From positions 18,294-82,293 of the forward strand of contig JAEEQW010000011.1 in the NCBI GenBank assembly GCA_016285515.1: a stretch of DNA of 64,000 nt. Reading direction: 5' to 3'. Position numbers and translations under genes: made by a program. Under the pieces are notes generated by a model. That model made no database searches and had not been told where the DNA came from. It saw nothing but the letters and a program-made list of their open reading frames with translations. This document shows positions 17,301 through 25,370 of this stretch, piece after piece (position 1 is the stretch's first letter; each line of letters begins with the position of its first letter). The stretch comes from Bacteroidales bacterium. GTDB taxonomy: Bacteria > Bacteroidota > Bacteroidia > Bacteroidales > BM520.

Positions 17301-19370
17301 TGCACCTGTAACTGAACCACCTTCAACAGGATTAGCAGCTACTGTCACATCGTAAGTGTTTAATGTGAAGTTTGCGATGAAATCATGGTCTTCGGTGATT
17401 GTGAAAGTATAAGAAGCATCCTCTGTAACTATTGCGTCACCTTCGGTCCAGTATGCAAATGTGTAGCCGTTATTAGCTGAAGCTTCAATAGTTACTGATG
17501 TGCCGTAGTCGTAAGTTCCTGCGCCTGTAACTGTACCACCTTCAGCAGGATTTGCAGCTACTGTCACATCATAAGTGTTTAATGTGAAGTTTGCGATGAA
17601 ATCATGGTCTTCAGTGATTGTGAAAGTATAAGAAGCATCCTCTGAAACTATTGCATCACCCTCTGTCCAGTTAGCAAACGTGTAACCAGCATTAGCATAA
17701 GCTTCAATTGTTACTGATGTGCCGTAGTCGTAATTGCCTTCACCTGTAACTGTACCACCTTCAGCAGGATTTGCAGTTACTGTCACATCATAAGTGTTTA
17801 TTGCAAAGTATGCGATGAAATCATGGTCATCGGTGATTATAAAAGTATAAGAAGCCTCCTCAGAAACTATTGCGGCACCTTCTGTCCAGATAGCAAATGT
17901 GTAACCAACATTAGCGGTAGCTTCAATAGTTACTGATGTGCCATAATCGTAAGTGCCTGCACCTGCAACTGAACCACCTTCAGCAGGATATGCTTCTACT
18001 GTCACATCGTAAGTGTTTAATGTGAAGTTTGCGATGAAATCATGGTCTTCGGTGATTATGAAAGTATAATATGCAACTGTAGAAACCACTGTACCCTCTT
18101 CAGTCCAGTTAGCAAATGAGTAACCAATATTAGCGGTAGCAGCAATAGTAACTGATGCGCCTTCCTCGTATGTGCCAGCGCCTACAACAATACCGCCTTC
18201 AGCAGGATTTGCAGCTACTGTCACATCGTAAGTGTTTATTGTGAAGTAAGCAACAAAATCATGATCTTCAGTTATTGTGAAAGTATAAGATGCATTTGGA
18301 GAAATTACTGCATCACCTTCTTTCCAGAAAGCAAATGTGTAGCCAGCATTAGCAGAAGCTTCAATAGTTACTGAAGTGCCTTCTTCGTATGTTCCTGCAC
18401 CAATAACTGTACCGCCTTCAGTTGGAACTGCTGTCACAGAAACTGTATAATAGTTAACAATTTGTTCATCGAAGTATGCGATGAAATCATGGTCATCGGT
18501 GATTGTGAAAGTATAAGCAGCATCCTCAGAAACTACTGCATCACCTTCTTTCCAGTTAGCAAATGTGTAGCCGTCATTAGCTGAAGCTTCAATAGTTACT
18601 GATGCGCCGTAGTTGTAAGTTCCTGCACCTGTAACTGTACCGCCTTCAGCAGGATTTGCAGCTACTGTCACATCGTAAGTGTTTAATGTGAAGTTAGCGA
18701 TGAAATCATGGTCTTCGGTGATTGTGAAAGTATAAGATGCAGCTGTAGAAACTACTGCACCCTCTTCTGTCCAGTTAGCAAATGTGTAACCCACATTAGC
18801 GGTAGCGGCAATAGTTACCGAAGCGCCTTCTTCGTATGTTCCTGCACCTGTAACTATACCACCTACAGCCGGGTTAGCAGCTACTGTCACATCGAATGTG
18901 GCAGCAGCTACAGTTAAACTGCCGTTAACCACAATGCAAGAAAGTGGCCCACCTGACATGGAAGAAAGGACAACGCTTTCCGGATTTAACTCAAAAGTTC
19001 CTGCTTCTGTGCCTATTACATCAAAAGTAAATATAGGGCCGTCATTACCGGAGAATGCAGTTGTTGGAAATGCAAACAACAAAACTCTCAAAGTGTTAGT
19101 GTTAACAATTTGAGCATTGGACATGTGAGTTGAAGTTCTTGAAGTAAGGGAAAAAGACCCGGATACGTAAGTAATGGATTCATCCAAAGGAATATCCATT
19201 TGGATTGCTGCGGCTACATCTTCATTCGCGAGGTTAACGCTTATGGTAGTCTGAGCATTGACATCGGCATTGTAATCGCCGATAGAAAGAATGTTCTGCG
19301 AGAACGCAAATACGTTCCCAAAAACTAAGATTGCAGACAACAAAAATTTAAAGAATGTAGATTTTTTCAT
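14343..19370 (-). CDS. giant secreted protein: cohesin-like domain, 17 InlB-B repeats, dockerin, T9SS sorting domain
   Basis: A 1,675-residue protein. Residues 1-25 are a signal peptide (cleavage near AFSQ). Residues 26-155 resemble a cohesin fold: an opening NILSIGDYNADVNAQTTISV, a central LRVLLFA and GPIFTFDVIG, and a closing beta segment. Residues 158-1420 are 17 tandem InlB-B-type modules of 73-76 residues, each with NPAEGG, GTYEEG, GYTFAYWTEGD, ASYTFTITEDHDF and ANF. Next comes a type I dockerin with both calcium loops intact (DVNEDNVVNVAD, DANQDGVINIGD), a linker domain of about 110 residues, and a type A T9SS C-terminal domain (YPNPTHGMITIE...KGTYLVRI). Export by T9SS with surface attachment follows from that domain. 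The cohesin call rests on pattern similarity only. The repeats are highly similar, so copy number may vary. Confidence 0.85.
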   Translation of the reverse strand: MKKSTFFKFLLSAILVFGNVFAFSQNILSIGDYNADVNAQTTISVNLANEDVAAAIQMDIPLDESITYVSGSFSLTSRTSTHMSNAQIVNTNTLRVLLFAFPTTAFSGNDGPIFTFDVIGTEAGTFELNPESVVLSSMSGGPLSCIVVNGSLTVAAATFDVTVAANPAVGGIVTGAGTYEEGASVTIAATANVGYTFANWTEEGAVVSTAASYTFTITEDHDFIANFTLNTYDVTVAANPAEGGTVTGAGTYNYGASVTIEASANDGYTFANWKEGDAVVSEDAAYTFTITDDHDFIAYFDEQIVNYYTVSVTAVPTEGGTVIGAGTYEEGTSVTIEASANAGYTFAFWKEGDAVISPNASYTFTITEDHDFVAYFTINTYDVTVAANPAEGGIVVGAGTYEEGASVTIAATANIGYSFANWTEEGTVVSTVAYYTFIITEDHDFIANFTLNTYDVTVEAYPAEGGSVAGAGTYDYGTSVTIEATANVGYTFAIWTEGAAIVSEEASYTFIITDDHDFIAYFAINTYDVTVTANPAEGGTVTGEGNYDYGTSVTIEAYANAGYTFANWTEGDAIVSEDASYTFTITEDHDFIANFTLNTYDVTVAANPAEGGTVTGAGTYDYGTSVTIEASANNGYTFAYWTEGDAIVTEDASYTFTITEDHDFIANFTLNTYDVTVAANPVEGGSVTGAGTYDYGTSVTIEASANDGYTFAYWTEGDAIVSENASYTFTITEDHDFIANFDEVIINYYTVILTANPSEGGIVTGEGTFEEGTSVTIEASANDGYTFAYWTEGDAIVSEDASYTFTITEDHDFIAHFPINTYDVTVTANPVDGGTVTGEGTYIHGTSVTIEAYANAGYTFAYWTEGDAIVSTDASYTFTITEDHDFIANFEEIIINYYTVTLTANPAEGGTVEGEGIFEEGTTVTVTATANDGYIFTYWTEGNAVVSEDASYTFTITTDRDLVANFEEEIVYYTVTLTANPAEGGEVAGEGTYEEGTEVTIEASANDGYTFAFWTEGDEIVSTEASYTFIINEDHDFVANFEEVIVYYEVTVVANPAEGGEVAGEGTYEEGTEVTVVATANDGYYFTYWTEGNAVVSEDASYTFTVTADRDLVANFEEEIVNYFTVTLTANPAEGGEVTGEGTYEEGTEVTVVATANDGYYFTYWTEGDAIVSEDAYYTFTLTEDRDLVANFEEVIINYYTVTLTANPVEGGTVEGEGTYEEGTLLTVTATANDGYIFTYWTEGNAVVSEDASYTFTVTADRDLVANFEEVIINYYTVTLTANPVEGGTVEGEGTYEEGTLLTVTATANDGYIFTYWTEGNAVVSEDASYTFTVMSDRDLVANFEEVIINYYTVTLTANPAEGGIVTGEGTYEEGTLVTVTAIANDSYVFVNWTEGDIEVSTDASYTFAITDDHDLVANFILPGILGDVNEDNVVNVADVQAVASYLYGYYLPTFNVINADANQDGVINIGDIQAILLIIQNNQPDKSMGGKPVIYTIENGVLNISLTEELSAMQIMVDAPIEIANTDVFDGFSTVIDRVQGTDSYMLLAYSLDGKTVKPGKYAILNIADGTIEQMIFSTPTAATVDGIEGDPLGIGEETVTANVYPNPTHGMITIEAENMSEIVISNMMGQIVARYADINGSSANINMNGFEKGTYLVRIITGSSVIVKNVVKM
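15109..18899 (-). repeat. in-frame tandem array of 17 InlB-B-type coding repeats (219-228 bp period)
   Basis: The array fills about 3.8 kb inside the giant gene. Two linker styles alternate: units ending ANFTLN before a following TYDVTV (short, 219 bp), and units ending ANFEEVIIN before YYTVTL (long, 228 bp). The units nearest the dockerin end form one subfamily (TLTANP...DRDLVANF) and those nearest the N-terminus another (TVAANP...DHDFIANF), so expansion happened locally more than once. Neighbouring units are far more alike in DNA than needed by the protein. Confidence 0.95.
15311..15766 (-). repeat. near-identical tandem 228-bp pair inside the array
   Basis: Bases 15311-15538 and 15539-15766 differ at only seven of 228 positions by hand alignment (about 97% identity). 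This is the most recent visible unit duplication in the array. Confidence 0.9.
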
Positions 19371-19450
19371 TTTTACATTTATTTAGTTTAACTTGTTTTT
19401 TCGTTCTGTTAATAAAACCAATATTCAATAAATATACAAACAACAAATTG

Positions 19451-19458
19451 CAAAGATA
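19451..19458 (-). promoter_or_regulatory. -7 promoter box for the giant repeat-protein gene
   Basis: On the minus strand this reads TATCTTTG followed by C, a good TAnnTTTG match about 80 bp upstream of the ATG. A TTG lies 23 bases upstream, slightly further than usual. The surrounding gap (19371-19538) is AT-rich and holds nothing else I can name. Confidence 0.5.
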
Positions 19459-19538
19459 TTCCAAATATCTTATTTAACGTGCAATTGTATATAATATTTT
19501 AGATATTTTATTAATAAATTATTAACAGATAAAATCGA

Positions 19539-20537
19539 TTAATCAATCAAAAGACTGACTTTCTTTTCAATGGTATTTTCGTCATCGAACAAGATGGTGG
19601 AAATACCAACTTTATTTGCCCCTTCTATGTTTTCAATCCTGTCATCTATGAACAAGGATTCATTGGCTTTGAGGTCATATTTGTCTAACAGAAGTTTATA
19701 GAACTTCGGATTTGGCTTGGCTATTTTTTCAAAGCCTGAGACCAAAATCCCGTCAAAATCTTTAAAAAAGCTGAACTTCTCAAACGCATAGTGTATGGTG
19801 TCCTGGCACCAGTTTGACAGACCGTAAATTTTATACCCCTTACTTTTAAGTTTATAGATAAGATCAACAGTTTTCTGATATTGTTTGCCAAGCATTTCAT
19901 CCCATCTGTCAATCATTGCCTGAACCACATGTTCATACTTCGGAAACATATCTTTCAGTTCCTGACATGCTTTGGGAAATGAATAGCCAATGTCTAAATT
20001 GTTGTTCCATGTCCGGGAGCATATAATGTCGAATAAAATCTGTATTTCCCTACTGTGGTCATCGAATTCGTCAATAAGGTAGTGAGGGTTCCAATCTATC
20101 AGTACCCCTCCGAAGTCAAATATGATATTTTTTATTTTAGGTTTTTCATAATCACTCCATTTGTCGCGATATTCCTGCGGTATTGGCTTGGACACATTTT
20201 TCTCCCTGTCGAATGTTACAAGCACGACATGACAGACAGTCATAATCTCGTTGGTGTCAGCATTTACTAAACGTTGAAGCATTTTTATGCTGCTGTTGCC
20301 AAGTTCATAGACATCTGTTTCACACACAATCTTATCATGAATGCGAATCGGTTTTTTGAAATCAATTTCGATATGGACAACTATCAAATCGAAAGTCAGC
20401 CAGTTGATTTTCATTCCAAAAACATGCTCAAAATATTGTGTTCGGCCATAATCAAGAAGATGACATTGGGAGCCATTGTTTACATGGTTAAATGGATCAA
20501 GGTCACATAATCGTATTTGAATTGGACAGGAAAACAT
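19539..20537 (-). CDS. fusion of acyl-CoA thioesterase (hotdog) and HAD-superfamily hydrolase
   Basis: The start chosen is the ATG at 20537 (MFSCPIQIRL); the longer frame begins with TTG. Residues 1-132 are a YbgC/4-hydroxybenzoyl-CoA-thioesterase-like hotdog domain (IRLCDLDPFNHVNNG with the catalytic-site Asp, then YGRTQYFEHVFG). Residues 133-332 are a HAD hydrolase: motif I IIFDFGGVLIDW, motif II YGLSNW, a conserved Lys in FEKIAKPNP, and motif IV SLFIDDRIEN. The two are in one uninterrupted frame with a short Pro/Lys linker. Separate proteins of each family are common; the fusion suggests a shared substrate pathway, which I cannot name. It lies 18 bp downstream of nfo on the same strand and may be cotranscribed with it. 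Confidence 0.82.
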   Translation of the reverse strand: MFSCPIQIRLCDLDPFNHVNNGSQCHLLDYGRTQYFEHVFGMKINWLTFDLIVVHIEIDFKKPIRIHDKIVCETDVYELGNSSIKMLQRLVNADTNEIMTVCHVVLVTFDREKNVSKPIPQEYRDKWSDYEKPKIKNIIFDFGGVLIDWNPHYLIDEFDDHSREIQILFDIICSRTWNNNLDIGYSFPKACQELKDMFPKYEHVVQAMIDRWDEMLGKQYQKTVDLIYKLKSKGYKIYGLSNWCQDTIHYAFEKFSFFKDFDGILVSGFEKIAKPNPKFYKLLLDKYDLKANESLFIDDRIENIEGANKVGISTILFDDENTIEKKVSLLID

Positions 20538-20555
20538 GGTAATCAATAAGTTACA

Positions 20556-21392
20556 TTAATATTTATAAGCGTTGCGAAGTTTTGCTATTTCATTGGCAAA
20601 GCCAGACAAATCGTCGTTAGGAGTTTCAAGGAAAAATGGCAGATGACAGAGACGTGGGTTGTTAGTTACGCGTGACAGGGCATCAAATCCTATTGTGCCT
20701 TCCCCTATTTTTGCATGGCGGTCCTTATGGCTTGAAAATGGATTCTTGCTGTCGTTTAGGTGAATAGCCTTCAGTCGGTCAAGTCCAATAACAGCATCAA
20801 ATTCATCCAGTATCCCGTCAAGGTTGTTAACAACATCGTAGCCAGCATCGTTGATGTGGCAGGTATCCAGACATACGCCAAGATGGTCGTTTAATTTCAC
20901 GCCATCGATAATTCTGCGTAATTCTTCAAATTTGCTTCCAACCTCGGAACCTTTACCTGACATGGTCTCAAGAAGAACGGTAGTATGCTGTTCAGGCTGA
21001 AGAATCTGATTCAGAAATTCGATGATGATTTCAATTGCGACATCAATACCCTGCCCGACATGACTCCCAGGATGAAAGTTATACATGTTACCCGGAACAT
21101 ATTCCATTCTTTGCATGTCATCTTTCATGACCATTAAGGCAAAATCTCTGACTTTTGAATCAGCGGAACAAGGATTTAACGTATATGGTGCGTGTGCGAG
21201 TATCTTTGTGAAATTATGTTCTTTAGAGAACTGAAGAAAATTTTTCACATCTTCTTTATCGATGTCCTTAGCCTTTCCGCCACGGGGATTGCGGGTAAAG
21301 AATTGAAAAGTGTTGGCATTAATGGAAACAGCATCTTTTGCCATTTGCATGAAACCGTTTGAAGCCGACAGATGACAACCTATATTAAGCAT
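20556..21392 (-). CDS. nfo: deoxyribonuclease IV (AP endonuclease)
   Basis: A 278-residue TIM-barrel protein with the Nfo signatures: IGCHLSAS at the N-terminus, [39 protein letters not shown], and [22 protein letters not shown], which contain the trinuclear zinc ligands. It cleaves 5' of abasic sites in base-excision repair. Length is normal. It is divergent from the LytS-like kinase gene and followed closely by the thioesterase-HAD fusion. Confidence 0.96.
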   Translation of the reverse strand: MLNIGCHLSASNGFMQMAKDAVSINANTFQFFTRNPRGGKAKDIDKEDVKNFLQFSKEHNFTKILAHAPYTLNPCSADSKVRDFALMVMKDDMQRMEYVPGNMYNFHPGSHVGQGIDVAIEIIIEFLNQILQPEQHTTVLLETMSGKGSEVGSKFEELRRIIDGVKLNDHLGVCLDTCHINDAGYDVVNNLDGILDEFDAVIGLDRLKAIHLNDSKNPFSSHKDRHAKIGEGTIGFDALSRVTNNPRLCHLPFFLETPNDDLSGFANEIAKLRNAYKY

Positions 21393-21418
21393 ATTAGTAT
21401 TAGATTTTTTTGAAGTTG

Positions 21419-21426
21419 CAAAGATA
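21419..21426 (-). promoter_or_regulatory. -7 promoter box for nfo
   Basis: On the minus strand this reads TATCTTTG followed by C, a good TAnnTTTG match 27 bp upstream of the nfo ATG. No clear -33 at ideal spacing. Confidence 0.5.
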
Positions 21427-21536
21427 GCACAATTACAAATTCCATATTCGAATCCGGAACAATTTTGTTCGAGACATGTTCAGACCATAATTGTGTCATA
21501 GCAAAAGTCAGATTTATGTTATAGACAAAAAAATAT

Positions 21537-21544
21537 TAAATTTG
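21537..21544 (+). promoter_or_regulatory. -7 promoter box for the LytS-like kinase gene
   Basis: TAAATTTG matches TAnnTTTG and lies 35 bp before the ATG at 21579. An AAGGAGAT ribosome-binding site sits between them at about 21567-21574, which is strong for this genome. Confidence 0.55.
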
Positions 21545-21578
21545 CATTTTTAATAAAAAACAATTCAAGGAGATAATT

Positions 21579-22658
21579 ATGAGCCTGATAAAGCAACTAC
21601 TATCGCAGAAGAACAGCATAAATAATTTTGTCCATCTGCTGTGCTGGATTATAATTTTCGCCACACCGCTTGTTTTCCTTGAAAGGGATGCAGAAGGATA
21701 CATTGTATGGAGAGATTATCTGTCACACATTTCGGTTCCAATATCCTTTCTGATACTTTTTTATGCCAACTATTCAATTATCACTCCAAGTTTCATATTC
21801 AACAGCGATATGGATATGAACAAAAAGATAATCTATTTCGCCAGCTTCAACATATATTTGATTCTTCTTGCCAATCTCTTCATTTTCTTTTGGGAAGGTC
21901 AGTTCGGGCCCAATGCATACGATGATGCGCATCTGATACTTGCCCATCCAGTTGGATTTTTCTTGCGCAACACATCACTTTGCATAGTATGTGTGTTGGT
22001 AAGTGTGCTATTACGGGCGAGTGCTGATATTAATGTAATGTATGAAAAAATGAAGGAAGTGGAAAAAGCCAAAACGGAAGCGGAATTGCAAAATCTTAAA
22101 AATCAGTTTAACCCACACTTTCTGCTTAACACCCTCAACAACATATATTCATTGATTCAGTTCGACACGGAAAAAGCACAGAGTGCCGTAAGCGACCTAA
22201 GTGACCTTTTGAGATATGCCATATACGATAGCAGACAGGAGTTTGTTCCACTAATCAAAGAGGTTGAGTTTATAAAAGATTATATCGAACTGATGAAAAT
22301 CAGACTCGATGAAAATTCTGTCGTTTCCGAAAATTTTGATGTCCACTCGGAAAAGACGATGATTGCCCCCATGTTATTCATTTCATTGATAGAAAATGCC
22401 TTCAAACATGGAGTGTCATATAAAGAGGACAACTTTATTGATATTTCCATCTCGGAATCACTTGATGGAAAAAACGTAATTTGTTCCATTTCAAACAGTT
22501 ATCACCCTAAGGACAATTATGACAAGAGTGGTTCTGGCATTGGTCTCAAACAAGTCAAACGTCGCCTTGAGTTAATATATCCTAATCATTATACGTGGAA
22601 TCAGTCCATAAGCCCCGACAAAAAAGTATACAAATCAGAAATTATTATATCCCTTTAA
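21579..22658 (+). CDS. LytS/YehU-type sensor histidine kinase
   Basis: A 359-residue protein with four predicted membrane segments (about 17-36, 52-70, 84-105, 125-146), a short coiled coil, then the His_kinase domain with phospho-acceptor His near residue 180 in FNPHFLLNTL. The ATP-binding part has LIENAFKHG and GSGIGLKQVKRRL. There is no large extracellular sensor domain, so the signal is probably sensed within the membrane. The partner LytTR regulator begins 2 bp after the stop. Targets are unknown; no export or peptide gene is adjacent to suggest a signal. Confidence 0.92.
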   Translation: MSLIKQLLSQKNSINNFVHLLCWIIIFATPLVFLERDAEGYIVWRDYLSHISVPISFLILFYANYSIITPSFIFNSDMDMNKKIIYFASFNIYLILLANLFIFFWEGQFGPNAYDDAHLILAHPVGFFLRNTSLCIVCVLVSVLLRASADINVMYEKMKEVEKAKTEAELQNLKNQFNPHFLLNTLNNIYSLIQFDTEKAQSAVSDLSDLLRYAIYDSRQEFVPLIKEVEFIKDYIELMKIRLDENSVVSENFDVHSEKTMIAPMLFISLIENAFKHGVSYKEDNFIDISISESLDGKNVICSISNSYHPKDNYDKSGSGIGLKQVKRRLELIYPNHYTWNQSISPDKKVYKSEIIISL

Positions 22659-22660
22659 TC

Positions 22661-23422
22661 ATGAACTGTATTATAATCGATGACGAGCCTCTGGCATTGA
22701 AACTCATTGAGAGTTATGTGAAAAAGACTGAATTCCTTACTTTGGTTGGAAAATTCAACAGTGCAATTCAGGCTATGAAAAAGATGAAAATCGATGATGT
22801 TGACCTGATATTTCTTGATATCCAGATGCCGGAATTGAATGGGATTGACTTCGCAAAAAACATAAACCCAAAGTGTGAAATCATCTTTATTACAGCTTTT
22901 CAACAATACGCCATTGACAGTTTCAAAGTAAATGTGGTTGACTACCTTTTGAAGCCGGTCTCTTACAACAATTTTCTTAAGGCAGCCAAGAAAGCGTATA
23001 ATTTGTATGAACTCATGAAACATTCCCAAGATATTCAATATCAGACAAATGAAGTTGCAACACATGATTTGGGGCAACAAAGTGAGCAGATTGAAGAAAA
23101 CACAAATGATTCATTTTTTATCAAGAGCGGGCACAAGGTCATTCATTTATATTACAATGATATAAATTACATTGAAAGCATAAAGGATTATGCCAAGATA
23201 TACACAAAAAATGATGAATATCCTATAGTTACGCTTACAACCATGAAAGCGCTGGAGGAAAAATTACCGCACAATATGTTCATGAGGGTTCATCGTTCAT
23301 ATATCATCAGAAAAGATTGCATCAAGCTCATCGAGCACAACAACATTATCCTTGGGGATGTATATGTGCCCATTAGTCTGACGCATCGTAATGAAGTCAA
23401 AAAATTCCTCGGGATAAAATAG
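22661..23422 (+). CDS. LytTR-family response regulator
   Basis: The start at 22661 (MNCIIIDDEPLALK) is chosen because receivers begin this way and it lies 2 bp after the kinase stop; a longer frame would overlap the kinase. Residues 1-118 are a receiver with Asp 53 in FLDIQMPELNG, and the Lys in LLKPVSYNNF. After a variable linker rich in Gln and Glu, residues 150-253 form a LytTR DNA-binding domain (FFIKSGHKVIHL, DYAKIYT, FMRVHRSYII). It should act on promoters in response to the upstream kinase. Confidence 0.95.
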   Translation: MNCIIIDDEPLALKLIESYVKKTEFLTLVGKFNSAIQAMKKMKIDDVDLIFLDIQMPELNGIDFAKNINPKCEIIFITAFQQYAIDSFKVNVVDYLLKPVSYNNFLKAAKKAYNLYELMKHSQDIQYQTNEVATHDLGQQSEQIEENTNDSFFIKSGHKVIHLYYNDINYIESIKDYAKIYTKNDEYPIVTLTTMKALEEKLPHNMFMRVHRSYIIRKDCIKLIEHNNIILGDVYVPISLTHRNEVKKFLGIK

Positions 23423-23471
23423 GAGCCACTGATTTATAATCCCATACAGATGATGTGGAAACAATGTTTTG

Positions 23472-25370
23472 TCACCTCGGAACGACCTCCGTTCTTCTAT
23501 TGAGTTTTCTACCCTCCTCTGTATCGTTGGGAGCGACGGGCTTGTTTGCACCAAAACCCTTGTATGTCAGGCGTGATGCTGAGATTCCCATACTGACAAG
23601 ATAATCATAAACAGATTGGGCTCGCTTTTCTGAAAGTCTTTGGTTATAATTGTCTTCACCTGCATTGTCGGTGTGTCCGTAAATATCAAAAGACAGTGTT
23701 TCGTTGTCCTTCATCATCCTTACTAATCTGTTCAATTCTGGAAATGATTCGGGTTTAAGTTCATAACTGTCATATTCAAATTGCACATTATTGATTATCA
23801 CAGGTTTCCCTATTTCTAAAGGTTGCATTCGTACTACAATAGTGTTGGTATCATTTTCAATCAATGCAGAATAAATCATGTAATTCGGAGCAACCACTGT
23901 AATACCGTATTTGCTGTAAGTTTTCATGCAGACAATGAATTGTCCGTTCTCATCCGAATTTGATACAATGCCGTCCTTTGTTTCAGCATTGTATTCCGTC
24001 AAATCAATGCGTACATTTGAAACAGGATTGTCAGTTGATGCATCAATGACTATACCTGGCTTGCAGACTGTCGGCACTGGCTTCACATCTTCAGGTATAT
24101 CGAAGGACACGATATCATAGTCAGTGCCCAAATCGTTGACAGTCGAAATATACCCTCTTCCACCGGACGGACTGACCACGAAATTCATCTGATCATTGAA
24201 GTCGTTTATTGGGTAGCCAAGATTGGTTGCAACAGTGTCGTTTTGCATATTAAACATCCAAAGGTCGAGTCCTCCAAGACCATTCGGACGGTTGGATGAA
24301 AAATATAACGTTATACCATCGAAATGAATAAAAGGAGATAGTTCTTTAAACTCGGTATTTATTTGATTTCCAATGTTTTTAGCTTCTGAAAATGTTCCAT
24401 CATCGTTAAGTCTGGTGTACCAGATGTCTTCTGCGCCATAGCCTCCAGGGCGATTGCTTGAAAAGAAGAGAGTGCGCCCGTCAGAGGACATACAAGGTTG
24501 TGATTCCCAATACTCCGAATTGACTGATAGCCCAAGGTTTTTAGGAGCGGACCATCTGTGGTCATTCAGACGTCGTGAATAATACAAATCACAGCTTCCC
24601 ATACCATCTTCACGTCCGCAGGCGGTAAAGAATAAGATGCTTCCATCCGGGGACAGAGTCACTGCTCCCTCATTGCCTTCCAAAGTCAGCAAATCATTGA
24701 TTGATTCAATATTATCAAACTGATTATCGTTAATATTCTCGCGTTTAGCCGACATAATGTCCTCATTGACGAATCCTCTGACCGAATGACGGCGTGTAAA
24801 AAAAAGAGTGGTTTCATCGGATGACAGCGCATTGATGAATTCGTCATTGTCTGTGTTGATTAACGAATCGGAATAGTAGTTTGTGATTTCGTATTTGTTA
24901 TCAACATAATTCTTTGCAATCATGCATGCCTTAAGTAATGAGTCTGCATATTGATATTTGGACTTGCTTTTCACATGGTTAAGATAATTGCTGAATGCGT
25001 CAGCGGCGGAGTTATATTCCCCGCAACGCATAAACTGGCGTCCTGCATTGAGATACAGCGAAATACGTGTTGTATCAATTGCGGCGGTATTAATATTCGT
25101 CACAGCGGCTTCTTTAAATTGCTTCAGTGAAGTCAGGATGTCAGCTTTAAGCAGACGTGCGTCAATGTAACAGCTGTCTGCGGCAAGACAGTCGTTCACA
25201 CGCAAGATTGCATTGTCAAGGTCATTGTTATGGAAATCAGTGAGAGCCTCGTTATAAAGCCGTTGTGCTTTCCTTGAAGGTTTCGACTGGGCGCAGAGCG
25301 TTGTATTAGTGAGAGTTGCAATTATGACCGTGATGATCACAATGTTTGTCTTCGCAATCACATTCATCAT
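23472..25370 (-). CDS. OmpA-family protein with TPR and PD40 beta-propeller repeats
   Basis: About 632 residues. The ATG at 25370 is chosen (MMNVIAKTNIVIITVII...LCAQ), because a longer TTG start would put residues before the signal peptide. Order: signal peptide (1-28), TPR-like helices (30-130), WD40-like PD40 propeller blades (about 190-400; FFTRR, LFFTACGRED, LFFSSNRPGGYG, LYFSSNRPNGLGG), a carboxypeptidase-regulatory-like fold (about 430-510), and a peptidoglycan-binding OmpA domain (about 515-632; FDIYGHTDNAGED, RLSEKRAQSVYDYL). It is a periplasmic or outer-membrane-linked envelope protein; this architecture resembles PorE of the T9SS, but is widespread. Its first 65 bp overlap the end of folD in another frame. 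Confidence 0.85.
   Translation of the reverse strand: MMNVIAKTNIVIITVIIATLTNTTLCAQSKPSRKAQRLYNEALTDFHNNDLDNAILRVNDCLAADSCYIDARLLKADILTSLKQFKEAAVTNINTAAIDTTRISLYLNAGRQFMRCGEYNSAADAFSNYLNHVKSKSKYQYADSLLKACMIAKNYVDNKYEITNYYSDSLINTDNDEFINALSSDETTLFFTRRHSVRGFVNEDIMSAKRENINDNQFDNIESINDLLTLEGNEGAVTLSPDGSILFFTACGREDGMGSCDLYYSRRLNDHRWSAPKNLGLSVNSEYWESQPCMSSDGRTLFFSSNRPGGYGAEDIWYTRLNDDGTFSEAKNIGNQINTEFKELSPFIHFDGITLYFSSNRPNGLGGLDLWMFNMQNDTVATNLGYPINDFNDQMNFVVSPSGGRGYISTVNDLGTDYDIVSFDIPEDVKPVPTVCKPGIVIDASTDNPVSNVRIDLTEYNAETKDGIVSNSDENGQFIVCMKTYSKYGITVVAPNYMIYSALIENDTNTIVVRMQPLEIGKPVIINNVQFEYDSYELKPESFPELNRLVRMMKDNETLSFDIYGHTDNAGEDNYNQRLSEKRAQSVYDYLVSMGISASRLTYKGFGANKPVAPNDTEEGRKLNRRTEVVPR

Noticed and set aside
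15109..18899. Direct repeats looking like a CRISPR or satellite array
   Set aside because: The period is 219-228 bp, fully in frame, and encodes recognisable InlB-B modules; there are no short repeats with spacers.
21579..23422. LytS/LytTR pair as a peptide quorum-sensing system
   Set aside because: No small peptide gene or peptidase/exporter is adjacent; the pair is common as a general regulator.
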